64,000 bases of DNA from Pseudonocardiales bacterium (lineage in GTDB: Bacteria; Actinomycetota; Actinomycetes; Mycobacteriales; Pseudonocardiaceae): NCBI GenBank assembly GCA_019241525.1, contig JAFAWY010000131.1:1-64000 (forward strand). Reading direction: 5' to 3'. The notes beneath the pieces are model-generated. The model was not told the origin of the DNA. It was given only the letters and a program-made list of their open reading frames with translations, and did not search any database. This document shows positions 51,830 to 60,840 of the stretch, piece after piece. Each line of letters begins with the position of its first letter. The stretch's first letter is position 1. A program made the position numbers and the translations under genes.

Positions 51830-53722
51830 GTGGCAACTTTTGAGACGGTCTATCGCCGCAGCTTGGCTGATCCTGCTGGCTTCTGGGAAGAGGCAGCACG
51901 TGACATCGAGTGGATCAAGCCTGCGGAGCAGGTACTGGACGCCTCCGGCGCGCCTTTCTACCGGTGGTTTGCCGGTGGGGTGCTGAACACCTGCCACAAC
52001 GCGGTCGACCGGCACGCCGATGGCGGTCGCGGTGACCAGATCGCACTTGTTTACGACTCGCCGGTGAGCTCCACGATCCAGCGTTTCACATATCGCGAAT
52101 TGCGAGCAGAAGTCGCCCGGTTTGCCGGGGCGCTGGCCGCACGTGGCGTGGGCAAGGGCGACCGCGTGGTGATCTCCATGCCGATGGTGCCCCAGGCGGT
52201 GATCGCGATGCTGGCCTGCGCGCGCCTCGGCGCGATCCATTCGGTCGTGTTCGGTGGGTTCGCGGCAGCCGAACTGGCCAGCCGCGTCGACCACGCCAAG
52301 CCCAAGGCGATCGTGTTCGGCTCGTGTGGGATCGAGGGTGGGCGCGTTGTCGAATACGCTCCCCTGGTCAACCGCGCGCTGCAGCTGTCGGCACATCAGC
52401 CCGAGTTCTGCATTGTCGCTCAACGACTGCAGGCCAAAGCTGAGCTGCTCGCCGGCCGGGACGTGGACTGGGACAGCGCGATCGCGGAAGCCGAACCCAC
52501 TGGTTGCGTTCCGGTTGCGGCGACCGACCCCTTATACATCCTGTACACGTCCGGGACGACCGCCCAACCCAAGGGCGTCGTGCGGGACAACGGTGGTCAT
52601 GCCGTCGCCTTGCGCTGGTCGATGACCAACATCTATGACACCGGCCCCGGCGAGGTGTACTGGGCGGCGTCGGATATCGGCTGGGTGGTTGGTCACTCCT
52701 ATATCGTCTACGCTCCGCTGCTGGCCGGCGCCACCACCGTGTTGTACGAGGGCAAGCCGGTCGGTACCCCGGATCCGGGAGCATTCTGGCGCGTGGTCGC
52801 CGAGCACGGGGTCAAGACGTTGTTTACCGCACCGACTGCGATACGGGCGATCAAGAAGGAAGACCCACACGGAACGTACTGCGCCCGCCACGACCTGTCG
52901 ACGCTGCGCTACCTGTTCCTGGCTGGCGAACGGCTCGACCCCGACACCTACATCTGGGCTTCCGATTTGCTCAATGTCCCGGTCATCGACCACTGGTGGC
53001 AAACCGAAACCGGTTGGGCGATCGCCGCGAATTGCATGGGCATCCAGCCGCTGCCGATCAAGCCTGGGTCCCCTACCAAGCCGGTGCCCGGTTGGGACGT
53101 GCGGATTCTCGGTGAGGACGGTGCCCAGTTACCGGTGGATCGCGACGGTGCGGTGACGGTCAAGCTGCCGCTGCCTCCGGGTGCGCTGCCGACACTGTGG
53201 CAAGCCGACGATCGGTACATCGAGACCTACCTGTCCGCACACCAGGGCTACTACCTCACCGGCGACGGTGGCCATATCGACGCTGACGGCTACCTGTTCA
53301 TCATGGGTCGCACCGACGATGTGATCAACGTGTCGGGTCATCGCCTGTCCACCGGCGCAATCGAGGAAGTCATTGCCTCACATCCAGATGTCGCCGAGTG
53401 CGCCGTGGTCGGCGTGCAGGATGAACTCAAAGGCCAGGTGCCGATCGGATTCGTGGTGCTCAAAGCCGGCGCCGATCGCGATCCCAGTGAACTCCACGCT
53501 GAGCTCGTGCAGCTAGTCCGTGATCAGGTCGGCCCAGTGGCTGCGTTCAAGCGAGTCGAAGTCGTCGCGCGGCTGCCCAAGACCCGTTCCGGGAAGATCC
53601 TGCGGGGCACCATGCGCCGCATTGCCGATGGTCAGGAATACACCGTCCCGCCCACCATTGATGATCCCAAGATCCTCGACGAGATCACCCAAACCTTGGC
53701 GGGCACTTCCCAACGGTCCTGA
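51830..53722 (+). CDS. prpE: Propionyl-CoA synthetase (acetyl-CoA synthetase family)
   Basis: 630 residues. It has the acyl-adenylating signatures: LYILYTSGTTAQPKGVVRD, WWQTETGWAIA, YYLTGDGGHIDADGYLFIMG and GRTDDVINVSGHRLSTGAIE, and the C-terminal PKTRSGKILRGTMRR whose Lys catalyses adenylation and is a known acetylation target. The N-terminal FETVYRRSLADPAGFWEEAA is the ACAS_N domain. The DNGGHAVALRWSM block fits the propionate-preferring branch. It makes propionyl-CoA (or acetyl-CoA) from the acid, ATP and CoA; this could feed methylmalonyl or odd-chain starter units to lipid synthases. GTG start, AGGAGG at 7 nt. Confidence 0.9.
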   Translation: MATFETVYRRSLADPAGFWEEAARDIEWIKPAEQVLDASGAPFYRWFAGGVLNTCHNAVDRHADGGRGDQIALVYDSPVSSTIQRFTYRELRAEVARFAGALAARGVGKGDRVVISMPMVPQAVIAMLACARLGAIHSVVFGGFAAAELASRVDHAKPKAIVFGSCGIEGGRVVEYAPLVNRALQLSAHQPEFCIVAQRLQAKAELLAGRDVDWDSAIAEAEPTGCVPVAATDPLYILYTSGTTAQPKGVVRDNGGHAVALRWSMTNIYDTGPGEVYWAASDIGWVVGHSYIVYAPLLAGATTVLYEGKPVGTPDPGAFWRVVAEHGVKTLFTAPTAIRAIKKEDPHGTYCARHDLSTLRYLFLAGERLDPDTYIWASDLLNVPVIDHWWQTETGWAIAANCMGIQPLPIKPGSPTKPVPGWDVRILGEDGAQLPVDRDGAVTVKLPLPPGALPTLWQADDRYIETYLSAHQGYYLTGDGGHIDADGYLFIMGRTDDVINVSGHRLSTGAIEEVIASHPDVAECAVVGVQDELKGQVPIGFVVLKAGADRDPSELHAELVQLVRDQVGPVAAFKRVEVVARLPKTRSGKILRGTMRRIADGQEYTVPPTIDDPKILDEITQTLAGTSQRS

Positions 53723-53756
53723 TCGGACGACAACCCTCGAGAGGAGCATGCGGCAC

Positions 53757-55487
53757 TCAGCAGCTGCCCGCACGTAACTCCGGGAAGTCCTCATCGCGGT
53801 ACTCACTGTCTGGCCGGGCGTGCGGGTCGGCATATAGCTGCGTCTCCCGGTGCCGCAGCTCAACACGGCGGATCTTGCCTGAGATGGTTTTGGGTAGCTC
53901 GGCGAATTCCAGCCGGCGGATCCGCTTGAACGGTGCGAGGTGGTCCCTTGCATACCGCAGGATTGCTAGCGCCGTCTCGGCTGATGGCCGGTGGCCGTCG
54001 GCCAGCGTCACGTACGCCTTGGGGACGGCCAGCCGCACTGGATCGGGTGAGGGGACCACGGCAGCCTCGATGACCGCCTCGTGTTCGAGGAGCACGCTTT
54101 CCAGCTCGAATGGTGATAGCCGGTAATCAGAAGCTTTGAAGACATCGTCGGTGCGCCCGACGTAGGTGATGTAGCCGTCGGTGTCCCGGGAAGCGATGTC
54201 ACCGGTGTGGTAATAGCCGTCGGCCATCGCCGCCGTGGTGCCTACCTCGTCGTCGCGGTAGCCGACCATGAGACCCAGTGGGCGCGGTGACAGATCCAGG
54301 CAGATCTCGCCCTCTTCTGCGGGCTCGCCGGTCACGGGATTGATCAGCACGACGGGATAGCCCGGCGCCGGGCGTCCCATCGATCCGGGCTTGATCGGCT
54401 GTCCGGGTGTGTTGCCGATCTGCAGCGTTGTCTCGGTCTGGCCGAAGCCATCCCGGATGCGGATCCCCCAGGCCTTCTCCACCTGCTCGATGACCTCCGG
54501 GTTGAGCGGCTCACCAGCGCTCACCAGCTCGCGGAATCCAACCTTGATCCGGTTGAGGTCGGTCTGGATGACCATTCGCCACACCGTTGGCGGCGCGCAG
54601 ACGGTGTTCACTCCGCAGCTGGCTATGGTTTCCAGGAGAGCGTCGGCGTCGAATCGGGCGAAGTTGTAGATGAACACCGTTGCCGCTGCATTCCACGGCG
54701 CGAACACATTTGACCAGGCGTGTTTGGCCCACCCCGGCGAGGAAATGTTGAGGTGAATGTCGCCAGGCTGCAGCCCGATCCAGTACATCGTGGACAGGTG
54801 GCCTACGGGGTAGGACGCGTGGGTGTGTTCCACGAGCTTGGGCTTGGCGGTGGTGCCGGAGGTGAAATAGAGCAGCAACGTGTCCGATGCCTTGGTCACC
54901 CCGTCGGGCCTGAACTGTGCTTGGGCTTGGCAAGCGTCCGCGTAGTGCAGCCAGCCCGCCACCGGCTCACCCACCGCGATACGGGTGTACTCGCCGGGGA
55001 CGTCGTCGAACTTGCCGGAATCAGTAGCGCGCACCACGACGTGCCCGGCGTTGCCCCGATCGATCCGGTCGCGCAGGTCGGCTGACGCCAGCAGTGGCGT
55101 TGCCGGGATGAGCACCGCACCCAGCTTCATCGCCGCCAGGATCGTCTCCCACAGCTCTACTTGGTTAGACAGCATGAGAAGGAGCCGGTCCCCGCGTTTG
55201 ACGCCGACGCTACGTAGCCAGTTGGCGACCTGGCTAGACCGCGCCGACATCTCCGCAAACGACCAGCGCCGCTGGGAGCCGTCCGCCTCAACGATCCATA
55301 GCGCTGGGCGCTGCGCCGACTCCGCGTCCGTGGCCAGGGCGTCAACATGGTCAAGCGCCCAGTTGAACTCGGTCACCTCGGGCCATCGGAACTGCCGGTA
55401 CGCACGGTCGTAATCCGGGCCGGCCGCAAGCAAGAAGTCACGGGCAGCCAGGAAAGCGCGGTAGTCGGCGCTGGGTTCGGCAGTCAC
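53757..55487 (-). CDS. Acyl-CoA/AMP-forming synthetase, AcsA-like
   Basis: 576 residues from the GTG that follows GGAGG by 8 nt; the longer frame upstream lacks family similarity. Motifs: LLLYFTSGTTAKPKLVEHTH, GFGQTETTLQIGNTPG, GYYHTGDIASRDTDGYITYVG, RTDDVFKASDYRLSPFELES and PKTISGKIRRVELR. It belongs to the medium-chain/acetyl-CoA synthetase-like branch without the long ACAS_N domain of PrpE, so a different acid is likely (branched, medium-chain or aromatic). It ends 34 bp from the convergent prpE gene. Its role in the cell is not given by context. Confidence 0.87.
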   Translation of the reverse strand: MTAEPSADYRAFLAARDFLLAAGPDYDRAYRQFRWPEVTEFNWALDHVDALATDAESAQRPALWIVEADGSQRRWSFAEMSARSSQVANWLRSVGVKRGDRLLLMLSNQVELWETILAAMKLGAVLIPATPLLASADLRDRIDRGNAGHVVVRATDSGKFDDVPGEYTRIAVGEPVAGWLHYADACQAQAQFRPDGVTKASDTLLLYFTSGTTAKPKLVEHTHASYPVGHLSTMYWIGLQPGDIHLNISSPGWAKHAWSNVFAPWNAAATVFIYNFARFDADALLETIASCGVNTVCAPPTVWRMVIQTDLNRIKVGFRELVSAGEPLNPEVIEQVEKAWGIRIRDGFGQTETTLQIGNTPGQPIKPGSMGRPAPGYPVVLINPVTGEPAEEGEICLDLSPRPLGLMVGYRDDEVGTTAAMADGYYHTGDIASRDTDGYITYVGRTDDVFKASDYRLSPFELESVLLEHEAVIEAAVVPSPDPVRLAVPKAYVTLADGHRPSAETALAILRYARDHLAPFKRIRRLEFAELPKTISGKIRRVELRHRETQLYADPHARPDSEYRDEDFPELRAGSC

Positions 55488-55622
55488 CGCAGGATCCTCC
55501 TTGAGCCTGTCTGGCAGTGACAAAAGAGCAGGTCCCATCGTGACGAGCCCACGGATGGCTCGCCATGGTGTTAGGGACATTGAATGCGGCACGGTGATAC
55601 AACCGCACCCGCTTGCGGTGAA

Positions 55623-56549
55623 CTAGTGCGCGATACTGTCGATGAGCCGGCGAGCTCCCTGCCGTAACAGATCAGCACCGACAAAGTAGCCGAGGGCGGC
55701 CGGTTCTTCAGGAACGCCCCAGTGATGGGAGTCCAGCCACTGGCTGCCGTCGAGAGAAAAGACCTTGCCTCGCAACGTCAGCTTGCCGTTGGGCTCGCTG
55801 CTGGCGTAGCCGGCGATGGGGGAGTTGCAGTGACCCTGCAGGGCGTGCAGCATGGCCCGCTCAGCGGTGGCGTGCCGGTCGGTCTCGGCGTCGTTGAGCT
55901 GTTCGACCAGCGCCCGGATGCCGGCGTCCTCGGTGCGGCACTGCAGCGCGATGATCCCCGCGCCGATGGCCGGGCACATCATCTCCAGAGGCAGGATTTC
56001 GGTGATCCGGTGAGCTTCGTTGACCCGATGCAGGCCGGCCACCGCAGCCACGATCGCGTCGAAGTGGCCCTCGTCGACGCGCATCAGGCGGGTATTGACG
56101 TTGCCCCGCAACGGCTTGATCTCCAGGTGCGGGTAATGCAGGCGCAGTTGGGCCGCGCGGCGCACCGAACTGGTCCCGACCATGGCACCGGCGGGAAGCT
56201 CGGCCAGTGGTGCACCCGTGCGCGAAATGACCGCATCGCGGATGTCTTCTCGCGGCAGGAACGCGGCGAAACTCAGACCCTCGATCACCGGCACGTCACC
56301 GGGAATGTCTTTGAGGCAGTGCACCGCTAGATCGACACATCCTTGCAACAGGTTGCGATCGATCTCACGGACGAACGCGCCCTTGCCGCCCAGCTTCGCT
56401 AGGTCACCCATCCACTGGTCACCGCTGGTCGTCACCTTGATCAGCTCGGTGGTGACCGTCGGCTCCAAGGCCTCCAAGGCCGCGGCGACCTGCTCAGCCT
56501 GGTGCAGTGCCATCGGGCTGGAGCGGGTGCCGATTCGCACGTGGGCCAT
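55623..56549 (-). CDS. hemC: Porphobilinogen deaminase (hydroxymethylbilane synthase)
   Basis: 308 residues. It polymerises four porphobilinogens to hydroxymethylbilane for haem and corrinoids. Conserved: RIGTRSSPMALHQAEQV, KGAFVREIDRNLLQG, DLAVHCLKDIP (usually S where C is), GTSSVRRAAQLRL, RGNVNTRL and the cofactor Cys241 in LQGHCNSPIAGYAS that holds the dipyrromethane primer. The motif is usually L-x-G-G-C; here His precedes the Cys. No other haem gene is nearby, so this may be a second copy or a relocated one. ATG start; sits between unrelated genes. Confidence 0.93.
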   Translation of the reverse strand: MAHVRIGTRSSPMALHQAEQVAAALEALEPTVTTELIKVTTSGDQWMGDLAKLGGKGAFVREIDRNLLQGCVDLAVHCLKDIPGDVPVIEGLSFAAFLPREDIRDAVISRTGAPLAELPAGAMVGTSSVRRAAQLRLHYPHLEIKPLRGNVNTRLMRVDEGHFDAIVAAVAGLHRVNEAHRITEILPLEMMCPAIGAGIIALQCRTEDAGIRALVEQLNDAETDRHATAERAMLHALQGHCNSPIAGYASSEPNGKLTLRGKVFSLDGSQWLDSHHWGVPEEPAALGYFVGADLLRQGARRLIDSIAH

Positions 56550-56724
56550 ACCAGAACTGTACGCACTGATCAGTAAGGCCCCTCAATCAACCCATTCAAT
56601 GCGACAGTTGGTGCCGTCTCGCGCCGGCTTGCCGGCCGGACGCGGAGCCGCGGTTGCGCATTGTTGTCAGGCTGCCAGGATGGTGGACCGTCAAATGTGG
56701 GGCTACAACGAGGAGGATCACGAC

Positions 56725-57102
56725 GTGAGCGAGCTGACGCGGCCCACCGTGGAAGTACCCGACGGGCCGGCGCCCACCGAACTGGTGATCGAGGATCAGG
56801 TGATCGGCGATGGACCCGAAGCGATCGTCGGATCCCAGATCAGAGCGCACTACGTTGGCGTCGCCCACTCGTCCGGGCGACAGTTCGACGCATCGTGGGA
56901 TCGGGGTTCCCCGCTGGAATTCCGGCTTGGCACCGGCCGGGTGATCAAGGGTTGGGATGATGGGATTGTCGGAATGCGGGTGGGCGGCCGGCGCCGGCTG
57001 ACGATCCCGCCGCACCTGGCCTACGGTGACCGCGGCGCAGGCGGGGCGATCAAGCCCGGCGAGACGCTGGTCTTCGTGGTGGATCTGGTCAGCGTCAGTT
57101 GA
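56725..57102 (+). CDS. FKBP-type peptidyl-prolyl isomerase
   Basis: 125 residues, a single small FKBP domain. It reads PTELVIEDQVIGDGPEA, GSQIRAHYVGVAHSSGRQFDASWDRG, FRLGTGRVIKGWDDGIVGM, GGRRRLTIPPHLAYGDRGAGGAI and ETLVFVVDLVSV, with all the usual pocket residues (Tyr, Phe, Asp, Val-Ile, Trp, Tyr, Phe). It speeds cis-trans isomerisation of prolyl bonds in the cytoplasm. The start is a GTG, placed by GAGGAGG 8 nt upstream and by family length; frames opening earlier overlap hemC on the other strand. It ends 5 bp before the convergent reductase gene. Confidence 0.93.
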   Translation: MSELTRPTVEVPDGPAPTELVIEDQVIGDGPEAIVGSQIRAHYVGVAHSSGRQFDASWDRGSPLEFRLGTGRVIKGWDDGIVGMRVGGRRRLTIPPHLAYGDRGAGGAIKPGETLVFVVDLVSVS

Positions 57103-57107
57103 CGGCG

Positions 57108-58193
57108 CTAGAGATCCACCACGATCCGGCCGCCCCGGCTACGGGACACGCAGATCGTCATGGTGTCGGCGCGCTCCTGATCGGTCAGTACCCGGTCACG
57201 GTGGTCGACCTCACCGGACAGCACCCGGGTCCGGCAGGTTCCGCAGAAGCCCTGCTGGCATGAATAAGGAACGCCGGGTACTGCCTGGCGAACGACCTCG
57301 AGGGCAGAGACCTCGGCGGGCACGGTGAGCACACGGCCGCTGCGCTGCAGGGCGATCTCAAAAGGTTCGCCGTCGACCACCGGCGGTGCAGTAAATCGTT
57401 CGAACTGCAACGCGGCCGCCGCACTGGCCGGGAACGCCTGCCGGACGCTGGCGATCATGGGCGCAGGGCCGCAGCAGTACACGGTCGCTCCCGGCGGTGC
57501 CTGTTCCAGCAGTTGCGCGCCCGCCGGAAAGCCGTGCTGATCGTAAGGTCGTATCTGGATCCGGTCTGGGTCCAACGCGCTGAGCTCTTCGAGGAAGGGC
57601 ATTGAAGCCTGGGAACGCCCGGTGTAGATGAGCTGCCACGGTGCACCGTCGGCTGCTGCCTGCTTGACCATCGGCAGGACCGGCGTGATGCCGATCCCAC
57701 CCGCGAGGAATAGGTAGCCGGCTGCAGGTACAAAAGGAGGTGCGTAGGGGAAGGCGTTGCGCGGACCGCGGATGGTCAAGATGCTGCCGGGTCCGACCGA
57801 GTCGTGCAGCTCTTGCGACCCGCCGCCACCATCGGCGAGCCGCCGTACCGCGATCCGGTAGCAGCGGCGGTCGGCAGGATCGCCGCACAGCGAGTAGTGG
57901 CGGCGCCGGCCGGACGGCAGCAGCACTTCGAGATGGCTGCCCGGTTGCCAGCGGGGTAGTTCGGCACCATTTGCGGCGACCAGCCGGAAGCTGCGGGCGT
58001 CGGCCGCCTCAACGCGTACCTCATCCACCACCAACTGCAGGTCACGATCCACCGGCCGCGCCTGGGGCCGCCGGATGTAAGAACCGCTGGCAAGCCATTC
58101 GAGAATGGCTATCAACTTTCCTAGCAGCGTGAACAGCCGGTCGGGATGCTGACGACCCCGCAAGTCGGGAGGTGCGACCACGTTTGCTCCCAT
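57108..58193 (-). CDS. Ferredoxin-NADP reductase-type protein with C-terminal 2Fe-2S domain
   Basis: 361 residues. FMN/FAD-binding barrel with RHYSLCGDPADRRCYRIAVR (RxYS motif), then the NAD(P) half with LFLAGGIGITPVLPMV and VYCCGPAPM, then a plant-type ferredoxin with cysteines in SCQQGFCGTCRTRVLSG and a last one in MTICVSRS. It passes electrons from NAD(P)H to an oxygenase partner. The partner is almost certainly the next gene upstream, which ends one base before this one starts. Resembles the reductases that serve fatty-acyl desaturases in mycobacteria. Confidence 0.9.
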   Translation of the reverse strand: MGANVVAPPDLRGRQHPDRLFTLLGKLIAILEWLASGSYIRRPQARPVDRDLQLVVDEVRVEAADARSFRLVAANGAELPRWQPGSHLEVLLPSGRRRHYSLCGDPADRRCYRIAVRRLADGGGGSQELHDSVGPGSILTIRGPRNAFPYAPPFVPAAGYLFLAGGIGITPVLPMVKQAAADGAPWQLIYTGRSQASMPFLEELSALDPDRIQIRPYDQHGFPAGAQLLEQAPPGATVYCCGPAPMIASVRQAFPASAAAALQFERFTAPPVVDGEPFEIALQRSGRVLTVPAEVSALEVVRQAVPGVPYSCQQGFCGTCRTRVLSGEVDHRDRVLTDQERADTMTICVSRSRGGRIVVDL

Positions 58194-58194
58194 G

Positions 58195-59097
58195 TCACAC
58201 CGCCGCGGCGTTCGCTGCAGAAGAGCTGGCCAGGTACGCGACAGCCTGCCCAGTGGAAAATTCCTTCAACGGGTGGTACCGCGGTCGGTGGTACCTGAGT
58301 ACCCCGCGAACGATCTCGTTCGCAGGAGGTAGCAGGTGCCGGCGGCTGGCCCGGAAGTAGTACCGCCAGCGCGCCTTCTTGCGCAGTCCGGTCAGCTCAG
58401 GATCGGTACGCATCAGGAAGACCACACCTCGTACCCACAGCCACAACATGATCGGCCAGGTGACCGTCATTCCGCGGATGCGGCGCAGGTAGCGGCCGTC
58501 GAGATGGGTGAACAGATCGAAGGCCACCGCACGATGCTCGACCTCCTCCGCGCCGTGCCAGCGCAGCAAATCCAGCATCGTCGGGTCGGCACCAGCTGCG
58601 TCGAGTGCTGGGGAATTGAGCGCCCAGTTTCCCAGCATCGCGGTGATGTGTTCGATCGCCGCGATGATCGCCAGCCGCTCGATCAGCCACTCTTCGCGCC
58701 GCTTGGAAATGAGGTCGCGATCGCCCAGGGCTTTGAAGAACATCCAATCGATCTGCCGCACGTAGGGATCCGTGTCGATGCCCTTGGCCTTCCAGTGATC
58801 GAGAACACCCTGGTGAGAACGGGCGTGAATGGTTTCCTGGCCGATGAAGCCCAGGACCTCCTCGCGCAGTTTGTCGTCGTTGATATAGGGCAGAGCTTGA
58901 GTGAACACGTCGACGAACCACCGCTCTCCCGCCGGTAGCAGAAGGTGCAGCACGTTGATGGTGTGTGTGACGAACGGCTCGCCCGGCACCCAGTGGGTAG
59001 GCAAGCTGGCCCAGTCGAAGTCGACATCTCGCGGTGTCAGCACGAGGTTATCCACGGTCCGGTGCACCGGGGCGTTGCGGCGGCGCAACATCGGCAT
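58195..59097 (-). CDS. PF10118-type 'metal-dependent hydrolase', probable diiron oxidase
   Basis: 300 residues, almost all helical. It is usually annotated as a metal-dependent hydrolase, but the metal motifs are those of ferritin-like diiron enzymes: Glu88-x-x-His91 in GQETIHARSHQG and Glu185-x-x-His188 in GAEEVEHRAVAF, with further Glu in ERWFVDVF and IEHITAM. Together these give the two E...ExxH half-sites of a diiron centre. The 2Fe-2S reductase gene follows after one base. A role as oxygenase or desaturase on a lipid is therefore more likely than hydrolysis. Middle gene of a four-gene operon with an EphD-like enzyme. Confidence 0.75.
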   Translation of the reverse strand: MPMLRRRNAPVHRTVDNLVLTPRDVDFDWASLPTHWVPGEPFVTHTINVLHLLLPAGERWFVDVFTQALPYINDDKLREEVLGFIGQETIHARSHQGVLDHWKAKGIDTDPYVRQIDWMFFKALGDRDLISKRREEWLIERLAIIAAIEHITAMLGNWALNSPALDAAGADPTMLDLLRWHGAEEVEHRAVAFDLFTHLDGRYLRRIRGMTVTWPIMLWLWVRGVVFLMRTDPELTGLRKKARWRYYFRASRRHLLPPANEIVRGVLRYHRPRYHPLKEFSTGQAVAYLASSSAANAAAV

Positions 59098-59118
59098 CTC
59101 CCTTCCGACCTGGGGGCG

Positions 59119-60840
59119 TTATCGTGGGATGAGATCGGTCTTGGCAAGCGCACGAAGCAGGCCTGGCGTCAACCGGGAGGCCAGCAACCCGGCCTTGGCC
59201 TCGACGGTGATCGGGGCGATGGTGGCATCGCGCTCCACCGCGCGCAGGATGTCCTGCGCTGCGTGGCGCGGGGTGAAGTTGCGAAGGCGGTAGAGCATGG
59301 TCGCGCGCTGCTTCGCCGCCTGCTCCTGGGCGGCGTCGAGCCCCACGTAGCGTGCGCTGTTAGTGATGTTGGTGTGCACGAAACCCGGGCAGATCGCCAC
59401 CACGCCGACGCCGGCCTGGGCCAGTTCCCCACGCAGGCACTGGCTGAGTGCGAGCACCGCGGCCTTGGTGGTGGCGTATGCCGGAAGCGACCTGGTGGGT
59501 AGGTAGGCCGCAGCAGAGGCGATGTTGACGATGGTGCCGCCCAGCCCACCTTCCACCAGCAGGCCGCCCAGCACCTGGCAACCGTGGATGACTCCCCAAA
59601 GGTTGACGTCGATGATCCGTTCCCAATCAGCAACCGTGGTCTCGAAGAACGGGCCTGCGACGGCGATACCGGCATTGTTGATCACGATGTCCGGGATGCC
59701 GTGGTTTTCCCGCAGAATCGTGCCGAACTTCTCCATCGCGCCACGATCGGAGACATCCAGCAGATAAGCGCTCGCGCGCGGGCCGAGAGTGTTGGCCAGC
59801 TGCGCGGTGCGCTCGGCTGCCTGCTGGTCGATGTCGGTGACGATCACCTCAGCCCCGTGCTCGGCGAATTCCAGCGCGGTCGCCCGGCCGATGCCGCTGC
59901 CGCCACCGCTGATCACCACCAGGGCGTCGGCGAAGCGGGGCCGCTCGCGCTCGGTGCGCCAGGCCCGGCGCAGGCCGCGGGCTTGCGCGCCGCGTTCGGT
60001 GTAGTCGATCAGCTCGCTCGCGCAGCGGGCCACAGCATGCGGGTGGGTGCGCGGAAGCCAATGGCCGGCTGGCAGCTTCCGCACCGCCAAGTTGGGCACC
60101 CAACGGGCGATGTCCGTCTGCAGCGAGAGTGAGACAAACGGGTCCCGCTGCGGTGCAAGGACTTGTACCGGGACGTCGGTCGTCCGGGCAGGCAGGGCGG
60201 CCAACCGGGCCATGATGTTTGCCCGGTAGAGCTGTAAGCCGTTCACCCCGTTCGCTGCAGTGGGAGTGCCCGCGCCGTCTGTCCGAGCCAGCACGCGCTG
60301 GATAAGTCCGGCGCGCCAGGCCAGCTCCGGCAACAATGGCAGCCGGAAAAACGCGATATACCAGCTCGAGCGCAGCTGGGTGACCAGCTCCCGGAACGCT
60401 CGAGGTGTCGGCCGGCGCACCCGGGCCCGCAACCAGTGATCGGCGTGGTGCAGGCACGGCCCTGAGATTGACGTGTAGGACGAGATCCGGCCTCGCAGCA
60501 GCTGACCGGTCACCGCATGCCATGCCTGCACCGAGCCCCAGTCGTGAGCCAGCAGGTGGACCGGGCGGTCCGGGCTGACTGCGTCGATCACCGCAGCGAG
60601 GTCCCGGACGAGTTGGTCGAGCCGGTAGGCCTGGCGACCGTGAGGCCTTCCAGACTCACCGGCGCCCCGAACGTCGTAGGCCACCACGTGATAGCGCTGC
60701 GCCAGCTCGGCGGTCACGCCGTCCCACAGGGTGTGGTCATCGGGATAGCCGTGCATGCAGACCACGGTGGGTGCGCCGGGCGGGCCGGACTCGTGCACCC
60801 GCAGCGTCACGCCATCGGTTGCGGTGATGTCTCTGGTCAT
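59119..60840 (-). CDS. EphD-like fusion: alpha/beta epoxide hydrolase plus short-chain dehydrogenase
   Basis: 573 residues, two enzymes in one chain. Residues 1-290: alpha/beta hydrolase with CMHGYPDDHTLWDGV, the nucleophile Asp100 in LLAHDWGSVQAWH (Asp rather than Ser, as in epoxide hydrolases and dehalogenases) and a late His near GHWLPRTHP. Residues 305-573: SDR with VVISGGGSGIGRATALEF, the NNAGIA motif, and the Tyr-x-x-x-Lys pair in PAYATTKAAVLAL. The same pairing is known in EphD of M. tuberculosis, which has been linked to epoxy- and keto-mycolic acid processing. GTP-free, cytoplasmic. Its ATG overlaps the M24 gene stop by 4 bp. Confidence 0.9.
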   Translation of the reverse strand: MTRDITATDGVTLRVHESGPPGAPTVVCMHGYPDDHTLWDGVTAELAQRYHVVAYDVRGAGESGRPHGRQAYRLDQLVRDLAAVIDAVSPDRPVHLLAHDWGSVQAWHAVTGQLLRGRISSYTSISGPCLHHADHWLRARVRRPTPRAFRELVTQLRSSWYIAFFRLPLLPELAWRAGLIQRVLARTDGAGTPTAANGVNGLQLYRANIMARLAALPARTTDVPVQVLAPQRDPFVSLSLQTDIARWVPNLAVRKLPAGHWLPRTHPHAVARCASELIDYTERGAQARGLRRAWRTERERPRFADALVVISGGGSGIGRATALEFAEHGAEVIVTDIDQQAAERTAQLANTLGPRASAYLLDVSDRGAMEKFGTILRENHGIPDIVINNAGIAVAGPFFETTVADWERIIDVNLWGVIHGCQVLGGLLVEGGLGGTIVNIASAAAYLPTRSLPAYATTKAAVLALSQCLRGELAQAGVGVVAICPGFVHTNITNSARYVGLDAAQEQAAKQRATMLYRLRNFTPRHAAQDILRAVERDATIAPITVEAKAGLLASRLTPGLLRALAKTDLIPR

